Part shown: one piece after another, positions 54,075-62,912 of the stretch
Layout of the letters: each line of letters starts with the position of its first letter
Position numbering within the stretch: position 1 is the first letter of the stretch
Assembly: GCF_002743335.1 (NCBI RefSeq)
Contig: NZ_PDZB01000003.1
Location: 62,001-126,000, forward strand
Source of the DNA: Sporosarcina sp. P32b
GTDB lineage: Bacteria; Bacillota; Bacilli; Bacillales_A; Planococcaceae
Direction of reading: 5' to 3'
DNA: 64,000 bases
The notes under the pieces: generated by a model
The model's input: only the letters and a program-made list of their open reading frames with translations
What the model was told of the DNA's origin: nothing
Database searches by the model: none
Made by a program: the position numbers and the translations under genes

Positions 54075-54851
54075 ATGAATGTAGTGGAAACTATCGAACA
54101 ATCAGTCATACAAACAGAAAATCTGCAATTCTATTATGATACCCACCATGCACTAAAAGATATCAATCTGAAGTTTGAAGAAAAGAAAATCACTGCGCTC
54201 ATAGGGCCGTCAGGATGTGGAAAATCAACTTTTTTGCGGACAATGAACCGTATGAACGATTTAATTCCTGGAGTGAAGACCGAAGGAGCAATTTGGATCG
54301 GTAAAGAAAATATAATAGAATCATCTATTGATCCAGTAGAATTGCGAAAGAAGGTTGGAATGGTATTTCAACATGCCTCGGTCTTTCCGTTTTCGATTTA
54401 TGGAAACATTGCATATGGGCCTCGTATTCATGGAGAAAGAAATAAAAAAGTACTGGATGAAATTGTGGAAGAGAATCTGCGCGCAGCTGCTTTGTGGGAC
54501 GAAGTAAAAGATCACTTAGACCAGTCTGCTACAGGACTTTCAGGCGGGCAACAGCAACGCTTAACCATTGCACGAACTTTAGCGACCAAGCCGGATATAT
54601 TATTGATGGATGAACCTACTTCAGCTCTAGATCCAATCTCTACTGCTAAAGTGGAGGAACTAATCCAAACGTTAAAAGAGCACTATACGATCATCATCGT
54701 CACGCATAATATGCAACAAGCTGCACGAATATCTGATTTCACAGCTTTCTTTCTAAATGGTGAAGTAAAAGAGTATGGGCAGACAGCCACAATATTTAAC
54801 AACCCATTAAATTCTGAGACGAAAGATTATATTGCAGGCAAGTTTGGTTGA
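54075..54851 (+). CDS. pstB: Phosphate ABC transporter ATP-binding protein (second copy)
   Basis: Second PstB paralogue, 258 residues, with Walker [12 protein letters not shown]-loop GMVFQHA, signature LSGGQQQR, Walker [14 protein letters not shown] and [10 protein letters not shown]. Tandem pstBs also occur in B. subtilis. No phoU follows; the operon ends here. Confidence 0.94.
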   Translation: MNVVETIEQSVIQTENLQFYYDTHHALKDINLKFEEKKITALIGPSGCGKSTFLRTMNRMNDLIPGVKTEGAIWIGKENIIESSIDPVELRKKVGMVFQHASVFPFSIYGNIAYGPRIHGERNKKVLDEIVEENLRAAALWDEVKDHLDQSATGLSGGQQQRLTIARTLATKPDILLMDEPTSALDPISTAKVEELIQTLKEHYTIIIVTHNMQQAARISDFTAFFLNGEVKEYGQTATIFNNPLNSETKDYIAGKFG

Positions 54852-54901
54852 AGAGTTGCAGAGCAACAAATGGAAAGTAGTGTAAGTCGTTACATAATAA
54901 A

Positions 54902-54934
54902 GAAAAAGCCAGCTCCTATAAAAGGATGCTGGCT
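54902..54934 (-). terminator. Terminator of trhO (minus strand)
   Basis: AGCCAGC pairs with GCTGGCT; the T-rich tract is on the minus strand. It may also stop pst transcripts, though the plus-strand side lacks a T run. Confidence 0.75.
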
Positions 54935-54943
54935 GTTCATGTA

Positions 54944-55918
54944 TTAAGAAATGGTTTCGTGCGTGCGTGCTTCTTCAATTTTTGCCATTCGTGCGTCGTA
55001 TTCATCCACTGTCATATCGTGTTCCACAAAATAACGGTTACGAGGATGTGTACGGCAATCGTCTGAACAACTGCGCATATAGAAGTGCTCGTTCTCTTCC
55101 GAGCATAGAATCTTCGCATTACACTCAGGGTTTGCACAGTTTACATAGCGTTCACATGGTGTGCCATCAAAATGATCGCGGCCTACGATGACATGTTCTA
55201 CTTGGTTAATTGGAACTGCAATACGCTCATCAAATACGTAGCATTGACCGTCCCATAACTGTCCTTTTGCTTTAGGGTCTTTACCGTAAGAAACGATACC
55301 GCCGTGCAAATGGGCTACATCTTCGAATCCTTCACGTTTCAACCAGCCAGTGAACTTCTCACAACGAATCCCACCCGTACAATACGCAAGAATTTTCTTA
55401 CCTTCAAGTTGTTCTTTGTTTTCAATTACCCATTCAGGAAGATCACGGAAGTTTTCGATATCCGGGCGGATTGCGCCACGGAAATGACCTAGGTCATACT
55501 CGTAATCATTACGAGCATCTAATACAATTGTGTTCTCATCTTGCATTTGCTGTAAGAACTCTTCAGGTTCTAAATATTCACCCGTAATTTCCAACGGATT
55601 GACATCTTCAGGTAAGCTAAGATTGACAATCTCTGGACGGAAGCGAACGTGCATTTTCTTGAATGCGTGGCCATCTGTTTCATCAATTTTAAACCATACA
55701 TCAGCAAAACGTGGATCGGCTTTCATATGCTCCATATACGCATCCGTTTGTTCGATTGTTCCGGAACAAGTACCGTTGATGCCTTCTGCTCCTACAAGGA
55801 TACGTCCTTTTAATCCAGTTTCCTTACAGAATTCCAAATGTGAAGCCGCAAACTCTTCAGGTTCCTCAATCGTTACATACTTATAAAACAATAATACTCG
55901 ATAGTCTTTCTTTTCCAT
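54944..55918 (-). CDS. trhO: tRNA uridine(34) hydroxylase TrhO (rhodanese family, UPF0176)
   Basis: A 324-residue enzyme that hydroxylates U34 of certain tRNAs on the way to 5-methoxyuridine-type modifications. An N-terminal acylphosphatase-like domain precedes a rhodanese domain with [17 protein letters not shown] and the active-site Cys in [18 protein letters not shown], then a C-terminal Cys cluster ([16 protein letters not shown]...CSDDCR). The start is ATG at 55918; the frame is open upstream but covers the promoter and leader. A structured leader precedes it. Confidence 0.9.
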   Translation of the reverse strand: MEKKDYRVLLFYKYVTIEEPEEFAASHLEFCKETGLKGRILVGAEGINGTCSGTIEQTDAYMEHMKADPRFADVWFKIDETDGHAFKKMHVRFRPEIVNLSLPEDVNPLEITGEYLEPEEFLQQMQDENTIVLDARNDYEYDLGHFRGAIRPDIENFRDLPEWVIENKEQLEGKKILAYCTGGIRCEKFTGWLKREGFEDVAHLHGGIVSYGKDPKAKGQLWDGQCYVFDERIAVPINQVEHVIVGRDHFDGTPCERYVNCANPECNAKILCSEENEHFYMRSCSDDCRTHPRNRYFVEHDMTVDEYDARMAKIEEARTHETIS

Positions 55919-55934
55919 GTAAATTACCGCCTTC

Positions 55935-56023
55935 TGTTTGATCTTTGCAATAGACAACAGCCGAGATCGGTGTGTACAAAGGGATCGTGTGTCCCTTGAA
56001 CCCGAATTTGCAAGAATCGGGCC
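55935..56023 (-). promoter_or_regulatory. Structured 5' leader of trhO
   Basis: On the minus strand the leader of about 105 nt holds a hairpin around CCCGA...TTCGGG (56000-56022 region) and a second hairpin AAGGGA...TCCCTT (55978-55998 region), then the ribosome binding site. No known riboswitch class is recognised. Confidence 0.45.
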
Positions 56024-56029
56024 CAGAAT

Positions 56030-56057
56030 AGTATAGCATAATTTCAATTTCGAGCAA
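56030..56057 (-). promoter_or_regulatory. Promoter of trhO
   Basis: Minus strand: TTGCTC (56057-56052), 16-bp spacer, TATACT (56035-56030). Confidence 0.65.
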
Positions 56058-56120
56058 AGGATTCAAAAAGCTATTTCACCAAAATGCCTTTTTGAAAGCG
56101 AAACACAACTAAACACCGCT

Positions 56121-56148
56121 TTGTATCATGACTAATTTGTTGTATACT
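56121..56148 (+). promoter_or_regulatory. Promoter of the pdaC-like gene
   Basis: TTGTAT (56121-56126), 16-bp spacer, TATACT (56143-56148). The leader to the start codon would be about 165 nt; I see no further element in it. Confidence 0.5.
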
Positions 56149-56319
56149 AGGAGATGGAAATACTTTCATACATGTCGATTATAATTAAAGATAGCTCATT
56201 GTAAAATGTATGAGTTGAATACAGAATACTTTTTGATCGTAAAGGGTATAGTAGTTCTGTCGCTAGTAAACTGTAATGTTCAATCAGTGCTAGGCAGTGA
56301 GTAGTAAAGGAGTCCTTTC

Positions 56320-57696
56320 ATGAAAGATTCAAATAAAAGACGTCGATCAGTATGGATCGATAGTGCGTTAATTATCACAATCATAACATTGGTATCTATT
56401 ACGCTACTATTAATAGTGAATGTAATGAAAACTAAAGATACTAGCTCTACTAAACAGGTAACACATGAAGTCATACCTGCACCGAAGCAGAAAGTGTCGG
56501 TAGAGTCGAGTACATCACCCTACCCAGGTATAAAAATTTTATCTGAGAAAGCCAGTGAATCACAGTATCCTTTTGTCATTCGTTATCCGCAAACAGAGTA
56601 CGATGGCTTTAATCAGCAAGTGTTAGACTCTGTAGATGAATTGAAAACGGCCTATGCCAATAAACAACAAAAGAAAAATAGAGTGTCTAAGTTAGATGTA
56701 TCTTTTGAAACACTCCAGCATCTTTCGGGAAATTATTCTTTTGTTATGCAAGCTGTTACGTACTTTGCTGATCAAGATAGTCACAAGGAAATACAAACAT
56801 TTCATATCAATCCTGAAACAGGGGACGAACTAACGATTGAAGATATTGTAGATCATGATCTGGAAAAGCTAAAACGAATGGCGAGTGTAGTGCGTAACGA
56901 AATATATCATAGTCCGTCACTGCAAGATGATGTGATTAAGGAAAGTGTATGGCAACCTACTGAACCCATGTGGGTAAACTATCGTAACTTCGCTTTAACA
57001 GACGATTCATTAATTCTTTATTTCGGAACTGGTGAATTTACAAAGAAGCAAGCTGGACCGGCAACAGTAGAAATCCCACTACGAAAATTGAATTCCTTCT
57101 TAGCAAAGGAATTTCAAGTGGCGACTGAAGACGAGAAGAAAGAAAAAACCATTGCTTTGACGTTTGATGATGGTCCCGATCCAAACTATACAGTCAGGAT
57201 TTTAGAAACGCTCGAGAAATATAATGCAAAAGCTACATTCTTTATGCTGGGCAATAGAGTTCATTCATATCCTTCAATTGCCAAGAAGGTAGCTGAAGCT
57301 GGACATGAGATAGGTAACCATTCTTGGAATCATCCTTCCTTGACGGGGGTTACTGATGTTGCACTTCAAAGTGAAGTGAAAGGTACATCCGATATCATTG
57401 AAGCGATAACAGGACAACCTGCAACTGTTTTCAGACCTCCATATGGGGCTGTTGATGATCGAGTACGAGAAAGTACGAAATTACCTGTAGTGTTATGGAA
57501 TGTGGATACATTGGACTGGGAGCATCATGATCCAGAGCTGTTATTAGAACATGTCACGGAAGCTACCCGTGCAGGAAGTATTATTTTAATGCATGATATT
57601 CATAAATCCACAGCGGATGGACTAGACGCGGTACTCGAAAATCTACAGTCTCAAGGCTATAAATTTGTAACAGTATCTGAAATGGATGATTATTAA
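56320..57696 (+). CDS. Membrane-anchored polysaccharide deacetylase, PdaC-like
   Basis: A 458-residue cell-wall enzyme: one N-terminal TM (about 12-36), a DUF3298-type domain (75-265), and a NodB deacetylase domain (270-455). Catalytic motifs are complete: TFDDGPDP, His pair in HSWNHPS, RPPYGAVDD, DTLDWEHHD and LMHDIHK. The layout matches B. subtilis PdaC, a peptidoglycan N-acetylmuramic-acid deacetylase that can also act on chitin oligomers. AAAGGAG precedes the ATG. Confidence 0.88.
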   Translation: MKDSNKRRRSVWIDSALIITIITLVSITLLLIVNVMKTKDTSSTKQVTHEVIPAPKQKVSVESSTSPYPGIKILSEKASESQYPFVIRYPQTEYDGFNQQVLDSVDELKTAYANKQQKKNRVSKLDVSFETLQHLSGNYSFVMQAVTYFADQDSHKEIQTFHINPETGDELTIEDIVDHDLEKLKRMASVVRNEIYHSPSLQDDVIKESVWQPTEPMWVNYRNFALTDDSLILYFGTGEFTKKQAGPATVEIPLRKLNSFLAKEFQVATEDEKKEKTIALTFDDGPDPNYTVRILETLEKYNAKATFFMLGNRVHSYPSIAKKVAEAGHEIGNHSWNHPSLTGVTDVALQSEVKGTSDIIEAITGQPATVFRPPYGAVDDRVRESTKLPVVLWNVDTLDWEHHDPELLLEHVTEATRAGSIILMHDIHKSTADGLDAVLENLQSQGYKFVTVSEMDDY

Positions 57697-57700
57697 TGTG

Positions 57701-57746
57701 AAGTTGTTTCATTGTTTTTGTCTAACAATGGAACAACTTTTGTTTT
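57701..57746 (+). terminator. Terminator after the pdaC-like gene
   Basis: AAGTTGTT-CATTGTT pairs with AACAATG-AACAACTT with one mismatch, followed by a T-rich tract. Confidence 0.85.
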
Positions 57747-57888
57747 GTAAAGTCCTATTTACGTAAAGAAGTTCATATGCTGTCCAAATAGCTGTAACAT
57801 ATAAAGAAAATAAGTAGTGGTGAACTATTATTAGTACAACACAGCATGATATACTAAACGGAATGAAATCATTGGGGGAACAATTAGC

Positions 57889-58704
57889 ATGGAATGGAGA
57901 AATTTATACCGCGGTTTTTTAATGGGCATCAGTGACCTGGTTCCCGGAGTAAGTGGCGGAACGATAGCATTTATATTAGGGATTTATGATCAATTACTTA
58001 TTTCGATAAGTGGATTTTTTAGTAAAGACTGGAAGAAACATATTGGGTTTCTCCTTCCTCTTGGTATCGGGATGGGAGCGACGATCATTCTATTCAGTAA
58101 AGTGATCTCGTATTTACTGAAGCATTATCATGAACCAACGCAATACTTCTTTTTAGGATTAATTGTTGGTGTCATTCCATTTGTTTCAAAGCAAGCAGGA
58201 CTGAGAAAAAACTTTAAATTTCATCATGTTTTGTTGATGGTAGTAGTGGCAGCAGCATTAGCTTCTACAGCTTTTATGAATCCTATTGATCCCATTACGA
58301 TTACACATCTAACAGTGAAAAACACCATTATCCTTTTCCTATCAGGCTGGGCAGGTAGTATGGCGATGCTGTTACCAGGTGTCAGTGGATCATTTATTCT
58401 CCTGTTGTTAGGCGTTTATGCCTCAGTCATTACGGCAATTTCAGACTTTAACATACCAATTATCATCGCGACGGGTTGTGGGATAGTCTTTGGGTTTGTA
58501 ATTAGCAGTAAATTAATACGCTATCTTCTTGCCAATTTCCATACCGGAATGTTTGCCATCATCATGGGATTAATCATCGGTTCGATTTTTGTGATTTACC
58601 CTGGTATGCCTGAAAGTGGTACACCGTTTGTCATGAGTGTTATCGCCATCGTCCTTGGCCTCTTAATTGCCAATATATTAAATGGTGTAGGGGATAAAGC
58701 ATAA
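57889..58704 (+). CDS. DUF368 polyprenyl-phosphate transporter (PopT type)
   Basis: A 271-residue membrane protein with about eight TMs and twin family motifs, GISDLVPGVSGGTIAFILGIYD near the N-terminus and GSMAMLLPGVSGSFILLLLGVYAS around residue 160. DUF368 members such as S. aureus PopT recycle undecaprenyl phosphate across the membrane for cell-wall synthesis. GGGGGAA precedes the ATG. Its neighbour is a peptidoglycan deacetylase, but the two are separate transcription units. Confidence 0.9.
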   Translation: MEWRNLYRGFLMGISDLVPGVSGGTIAFILGIYDQLLISISGFFSKDWKKHIGFLLPLGIGMGATIILFSKVISYLLKHYHEPTQYFFLGLIVGVIPFVSKQAGLRKNFKFHHVLLMVVVAAALASTAFMNPIDPITITHLTVKNTIILFLSGWAGSMAMLLPGVSGSFILLLLGVYASVITAISDFNIPIIIATGCGIVFGFVISSKLIRYLLANFHTGMFAIIMGLIIGSIFVIYPGMPESGTPFVMSVIAIVLGLLIANILNGVGDKA

Positions 58705-58710
58705 AATACA

Positions 58711-58745
58711 AAAACCGCTTGGAGATTTGCTCCAAGCGGTTTTTT
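58711..58745. terminator. Bidirectional terminator between DUF368 and catalase genes
   Basis: AAAACCGCTTGGA pairs perfectly with TCCAAGCGGTTTT, with A and T runs on both sides. Confidence 0.92.
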
Positions 58746-58753
58746 ATATGATT

Positions 58754-60259
58754 TTATTGTTCTACAATTGTTGTTGTATTTTCAATATCTACATCAGCCA
58801 TCGGAATATCCAATGCTTTCGCTACACCTTCACCGTATTTCGGGTCTGCTAAGTAACAGTGACGAATATGCTTGATTTTGATCTCTTTCGGAGCGTCACC
58901 CATATTCCGTGCAGTGTTCTCAAATAAACGCTGCTGCTCTTCTAAGTTCAAAATATTGAACAACTTACCAGGCTGTGTGAAGTAATCATCGTCATCTTCA
59001 CGGAAGTCCCAGTGATCGGCGTCGCCGTGAATTTTTAGTGGTGGCTCTTTGAAGTCTGGTTGTTCTTGCCACTCACCATAGCTGTTTGGCTCGTAGTGAG
59101 TAGTAGAGCCCATATTGCCATCCACACGCATTGCACCATCGCGGTGGAAACTATGGAACGGACATTTTGGTGCGTTAACAGGAATCTGGTGGTGATTGAC
59201 ACCTAAACGATAACGTTGCGCATCGCCATAAGAGAATAGACGAGCTTGTAACATTTTATCAGGTGAGAATCCAATACCCGGAACGACCGCTGCTGGTGTA
59301 AACGCAGCTTGTTCTACTTCAGCAAAGTAGTTTTCAGGGTTGCGATTTAATTCAAATTCACCGACTTCAATTAGTGGGAAGTCTTTTTTATACCAAACTT
59401 TTGTTAAGTCGAATGGATTGTATGGCATTTCCATTGCTTGTTCTTCTGTCATCACTTGAATGTACATTTTCCATTTAGGGAAATTGCCATTGTCGATATT
59501 AGATAGCAAATCGCGTTGTGAACTTTCACGATCTGATGCAACTGTTGCTGCAGCCTCTTCATCTGTCATGTTTTCAATACCTTGCTGGGAACGGAAGTGG
59601 AACTTCACCCAGTGGCGTTCATTGTTCTCATTGATCATACTGAATGTATGGCTACCAAAACCGTGCATTTCACGGAATGAACGAGGTATACCGCGGTCGC
59701 TCATGACAATAGTGATTTGGTGTAATGCTTCAGGAAGTCCAGTCCAGAAATCCCAGTTGTTTGTTGGACTACGTAAGTTTGTACGTGGATCACGTTTTAC
59801 TGCGTGATTCAAGTCAGGGAATTGCAATGGATCACGGAAGAAGAATACAGGCGTATTGTTTCCGACCATATCCCAGTTTCCTTCTTCAGTATAGAACTTC
59901 AAAGAAAATCCGCGGATATCGCGCTCTGCATCTGCTGCACCACGTTCACCTGCAACAGTGGAGAAACGTGCGAACATCTCCGTCTGTTTACCAATCTCTG
60001 AAAATAACTTTGCTTTCGTATACTTTGTAATATCATGCGTTACAGTGAAAGTACCGTAGGCTCCAGATCCTTTTGCGTGCATACGACGTTCAGGAATCAC
60101 TTCACGGTCGAAGTGCGCTAATTTTTCAAGTAACCATACATCTTGTAATAGAAGTGGACCTCTTGGACCCGCTGACATAGAGTTTTGGTTATCAACTACA
60201 GGTGCACCCGCAGCAGTCGTCAATTTTCTTTTTTGAGAATTATTATCATTGTTGTTCAA
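58754..60259 (-). CDS. katA: Catalase, monofunctional haem type
   Basis: Decomposes hydrogen peroxide. The protein is 501 residues from the TTG at 60259, chosen because GAGGAGGA lies 7 nt upstream; the frame continues to 60301 without a better start. Active-site His is in [15 protein letters not shown], distal Asn region in [12 protein letters not shown], and the haem-ligand Tyr in [15 protein letters not shown]. It is of the small-subunit clade. AT-rich repeats upstream suggest control by a PerR/Fur-type regulator. Confidence 0.95.
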   Translation of the reverse strand: MNNNDNNSQKRKLTTAAGAPVVDNQNSMSAGPRGPLLLQDVWLLEKLAHFDREVIPERRMHAKGSGAYGTFTVTHDITKYTKAKLFSEIGKQTEMFARFSTVAGERGAADAERDIRGFSLKFYTEEGNWDMVGNNTPVFFFRDPLQFPDLNHAVKRDPRTNLRSPTNNWDFWTGLPEALHQITIVMSDRGIPRSFREMHGFGSHTFSMINENNERHWVKFHFRSQQGIENMTDEEAAATVASDRESSQRDLLSNIDNGNFPKWKMYIQVMTEEQAMEMPYNPFDLTKVWYKKDFPLIEVGEFELNRNPENYFAEVEQAAFTPAAVVPGIGFSPDKMLQARLFSYGDAQRYRLGVNHHQIPVNAPKCPFHSFHRDGAMRVDGNMGSTTHYEPNSYGEWQEQPDFKEPPLKIHGDADHWDFREDDDDYFTQPGKLFNILNLEEQQRLFENTARNMGDAPKEIKIKHIRHCYLADPKYGEGVAKALDIPMADVDIENTTTIVEQ

Positions 60260-60338
60260 AATACATTCCTCCTCGATTGTTGGTTTATAACCTATAAACA
60301 CTATTATACCAGAGCTAAATTTAAAAAGAAAGCCTTAT

Positions 60339-60374
60339 TTATAATAGTTATTAATTAATAATAGTTATTATTAA
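60339..60374. promoter_or_regulatory. AT-rich repeats upstream of katA (PerR/Fur-like)
   Basis: The 13-mer ATAATAGTTATTA occurs at 60341-60353 and again at 60358-60370. The first sits in TTATAATAGTTATTA, a partial match to the PerR box TTATAATnATTATAA; the second lies in TTAATAATAGTTATTATTAA, with perfect 9-bp arms. A minus-strand TATAAT for katA lies near 60304-60309, so the repeats are upstream of the promoter. Confidence 0.5.
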
Positions 60375-60513
60375 GTATAGGTTATTATGTACTGTATATT
60401 CATCATAATTTGTTACCAACTATTTGTCTAGAAATACGAATTAGATTAAGTATAATTGTAGAATGATGTATAATAATGATAGAAAATGATTTGCATAGAA
60501 AGGACATCAATAT

Positions 60514-61008
60514 ATGAGCACTATGAAAAAATGGTTTCTTTATGCCATTGTACTAAGCTGTTTATCAGTAGTATTAGTTGCATGCAATGATAAAGAAGAA
60601 ACAGCACCACCAGCGACATCAACCGAACTGACTCCTGAAATTCCAGAAGAAGAGGAAGTCATCGTTGCAGCAGTGGATGATGAAGAATTATATCAAAAAG
60701 TAGTGAGTCAGCTAGAACAGGTGGGTTTAACAGTAAGCGAACCAGATGAAGCTGCGATTGATATGTTCAGAGCGGAAAGTGGCATGGTATTAACGATCAA
60801 TGGAGACGCTTTACTTCCATTACATCTCTATAAACTAGATCCATCTGACAAGCGCCTTGATATAGTTGAAGAAACCGGCAATCTTCCGGTGTATATCGGC
60901 AGTAAGACCGAGCAGTTGGCCGTAAAAAAGGTAGATCACTTCATTATATATCTCCACAAAGGACATCCTGATTATGATGAGATTATAAAAATAATAGATA
61001 ACATCTAA
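60514..61008 (+). CDS. Small lipoprotein of unknown function
   Basis: A 164-residue predicted lipoprotein: signal peptide with lipobox VVLVAC (Cys about residue 24), then an acidic Pro/Glu-rich linker (EETAPPATSTELTPEIPEEEE) and a folded domain of about 110 residues (DDEELYQKVVSQLEQVGLTVSEPDEAA ... HFIIYLHKGHPDYDEIIKIIDNI). No recognised family. AAAGGA precedes the ATG. It is divergent from katA across the AT-rich repeats, so the two may share control. Confidence 0.75.
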   Translation: MSTMKKWFLYAIVLSCLSVVLVACNDKEETAPPATSTELTPEIPEEEEVIVAAVDDEELYQKVVSQLEQVGLTVSEPDEAAIDMFRAESGMVLTINGDALLPLHLYKLDPSDKRLDIVEETGNLPVYIGSKTEQLAVKKVDHFIIYLHKGHPDYDEIIKIIDNI

Positions 61009-61010
61009 TT

Positions 61011-61056
61011 AAAACGACTGGCTTCCTATTTAATAAAGGGGAGCTGGTCGTTTTTT
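61011..61056 (+). terminator. Terminator after the lipoprotein gene
   Basis: AAAACGAC..GCT pairs with AGC..GTCGTTTT with G-T pairs in the middle, followed by six T. Confidence 0.8.
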
Positions 61057-61119
61057 CACATTGGAGGATTATCGTATTGTAAGGGGGCATAGTGAATTTA
61101 CAAATGATCATAGTAACGT

Positions 61120-61244
61120 CTTACCCGCTCAAAGCTTTCGTCAATCGCTCATAGTTCTTGCATACCCGCTCTATGGCATGTTCTAACCGCTCATACCTAC
61201 GAAACACCCGCTCTATAATACTCGTTACCCGCTCAATTTAGTCC
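61120..61244. repeat. Six-unit degenerate tandem repeat, 21-bp period
   Basis: The core ACCCGCTC-(A/T)-A recurs six times: CGCTC starts at 61126, 61146, 61167, 61188, 61209 and 61230, that is spacings of 20, 21, 21, 21 and 21. The remaining 10-11 bp of each unit are not conserved. On the minus strand the units read as a seven-residue peptide pattern (I/Y)-E-R-(V/L)-x-x-x. No start codon with ribosome binding site is visible on either strand. Confidence 0.8.
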
Positions 61245-61505
61245 TTTTCCTAATAATGGAATATAAAGCACTCGCAACTACAACAGAAATCCCAGCTTAC
61301 AACCGTAGAGTGTAAGAGGAAAATCACTGAAATTGGGTCGAATCTCCATCTTTTCTGCGTTGTTACAAAGCCGCCATAACTTCTAGACGATTTCGTCATA
61401 AGTTTGCAGGTTTGTAACAGGAATATCGTACATAGTTCACGAACTATTTTTCGTTCTACGTTATTCTAGGTAGTAGAAAGACAGTTCGAAAGGAGATCAA
61501 CAAAA
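61245..61505. promoter_or_regulatory. cydA upstream region with inverted repeats
   Basis: ATAGTTC-AC-GAACTAT (61432-61447) is an interrupted palindrome close to cydA, and GTTACAAA (61362-61369) is the inverted copy of TTTGTAAC (61411-61418). These are candidate sites for redox or oxygen regulators of the cyd operon; neither matches the Rex consensus well. No clear promoter could be assigned. Confidence 0.35.
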
Positions 61506-62912
61506 ATGATGGAAGAAGTTTTATTAGCGAGAATTCAATTCGCATCTACCACATTGTTTCATTTCATTTTCGTCCCTTTGTCCATCGGCTTGGCGCTGAT
61601 TATCGCGATCATGCAGACGATGTATGTAGTGAAGAAAGATGAAATCTACTTAAAAATGACGAAGTTCTGGAGTGTTTTCTTTCTGATCAACTTCGCGATC
61701 GGCGTAGTGACTGGTATCATTCAAGAGTTTCAATTTGGAATGAATTGGTCGGCTTACTCTAGATTTGTTGGAGACATCTTTGGTGCACCACTAGCTGTTG
61801 AAGCGTTACTAGCATTTTTCCTAGAATCTACGTTTATCGGAATTTGGATCTTCGGTTGGAACAAGCTACCGAAGAAATTACACTTAGCTTGTATTTGGTT
61901 AGTATCTATCGGAACGGTCATGTCCGCATTCTGGATTTTGGCAGCTAACTCATTCATGCAAAATCCAACAGGCTATGTATTACAAAATGGCCGTGCAGAA
62001 ATGAATGATGTGGTCGCCTTGCTGACAAATGAAAAGTTATGGGTTGCGTTCCCGCATACGATTTTCGGAAGTTTTGCTACCGGTGCATTTTTCGTAGTCG
62101 GTGTTAGCGCATGGTATTTGATTAAAAAACGTAATGTAGACTTCTTTAAAAAGTCTCTGGCAATTTCATTAGTCATCGGTATGTTGTCAGGTCTCGGAAT
62201 TGCATTTACGGGTCACGCACAAGCTCAGTACTTGATGCATGCACAACCAATGAAGATGGCAGCGGCAGAAGCGCTATGGGAAGATAGTGGAGATCCGGCT
62301 GCATGGACATTGTTTGCAAAGATTGATGTGGAAAATCGAGAGACAACGAAACGAATTGATATACCTTATATGTTGAGCTATTTAACATACAGTGAGTTTA
62401 AAGGGAAAGTACAAGGTATGAACGCGTTGGAACAACAAATGATTGAACGGCACGGAGAAGGGGAGTATCTTCCACCTGTTAAGACGACATTCTGGAGTTT
62501 CCGTATAATGGTGGTTACAGGCGGTACACTACTTGGGTTAGGTGCACTTGGTTTGTTCCTAATGTTCCGAAAGAAAATTGTGGAGTCCGTGTGGTTCTTA
62601 CGACTTCTAGTAGTGGGGATCTTCCTACCGTTTATAGGGAACTCATTTGGTTGGATCATGTCTGAAATGGGACGACAGCCATGGGTAGTCAACGGTTTGA
62701 TGAAAACGGCGGATGGTATTTCACCAAACGTTTCAGCAGGGCAGATTCTGTTTTCACTCATATCCTTCTCTACTATATATACGATCCTTGGAATCATCAT
62801 GGTCGTATTGTTCGTGAAATTCATCCAGCGTGGTCCGGAAGAACAACCGGAAGAGGATGTATCAGCAACAGATCCGTTTGAAACAGGAGGTGCGGGACAT
62901 GCCGTTAAGTGA
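61506..62912 (+). CDS. cydA: Cytochrome bd ubiquinol/menaquinol oxidase subunit I
   Basis: Haem-bearing subunit of the high-affinity terminal oxidase that reduces oxygen with menaquinol. The 468-residue protein has about nine TMs, the N-terminal haem ligand His in ARIQFASTTLFHFIFVPLSIG, the conserved GFNW-like FGMNWSAYSRFVGDIFGAPLAVEALLAFFLEST and the GRQPWVV motif. The Q-loop is of the short type usual for Firmicutes. AAAGGAG precedes the ATG. The last 14 bp overlap cydB. Confidence 0.96.
   Translation: MMEEVLLARIQFASTTLFHFIFVPLSIGLALIIAIMQTMYVVKKDEIYLKMTKFWSVFFLINFAIGVVTGIIQEFQFGMNWSAYSRFVGDIFGAPLAVEALLAFFLESTFIGIWIFGWNKLPKKLHLACIWLVSIGTVMSAFWILAANSFMQNPTGYVLQNGRAEMNDVVALLTNEKLWVAFPHTIFGSFATGAFFVVGVSAWYLIKKRNVDFFKKSLAISLVIGMLSGLGIAFTGHAQAQYLMHAQPMKMAAAEALWEDSGDPAAWTLFAKIDVENRETTKRIDIPYMLSYLTYSEFKGKVQGMNALEQQMIERHGEGEYLPPVKTTFWSFRIMVVTGGTLLGLGALGLFLMFRKKIVESVWFLRLLVVGIFLPFIGNSFGWIMSEMGRQPWVVNGLMKTADGISPNVSAGQILFSLISFSTIYTILGIIMVVLFVKFIQRGPEEQPEEDVSATDPFETGGAGHAVK

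Noticed and set aside
55919-56047. 43-residue N-terminal extension of TrhO
   Set aside because: This stretch contains the promoter and the hairpin leader; the ATG at 55918 gives the family start [14 protein letters not shown].
61120-61244. CRISPR array
   Set aside because: Repeat unit is about 10 bp conserved within a 21-bp period; true CRISPR repeats are longer and nearly identical with 30-40 bp spacers, and no cas genes are present.
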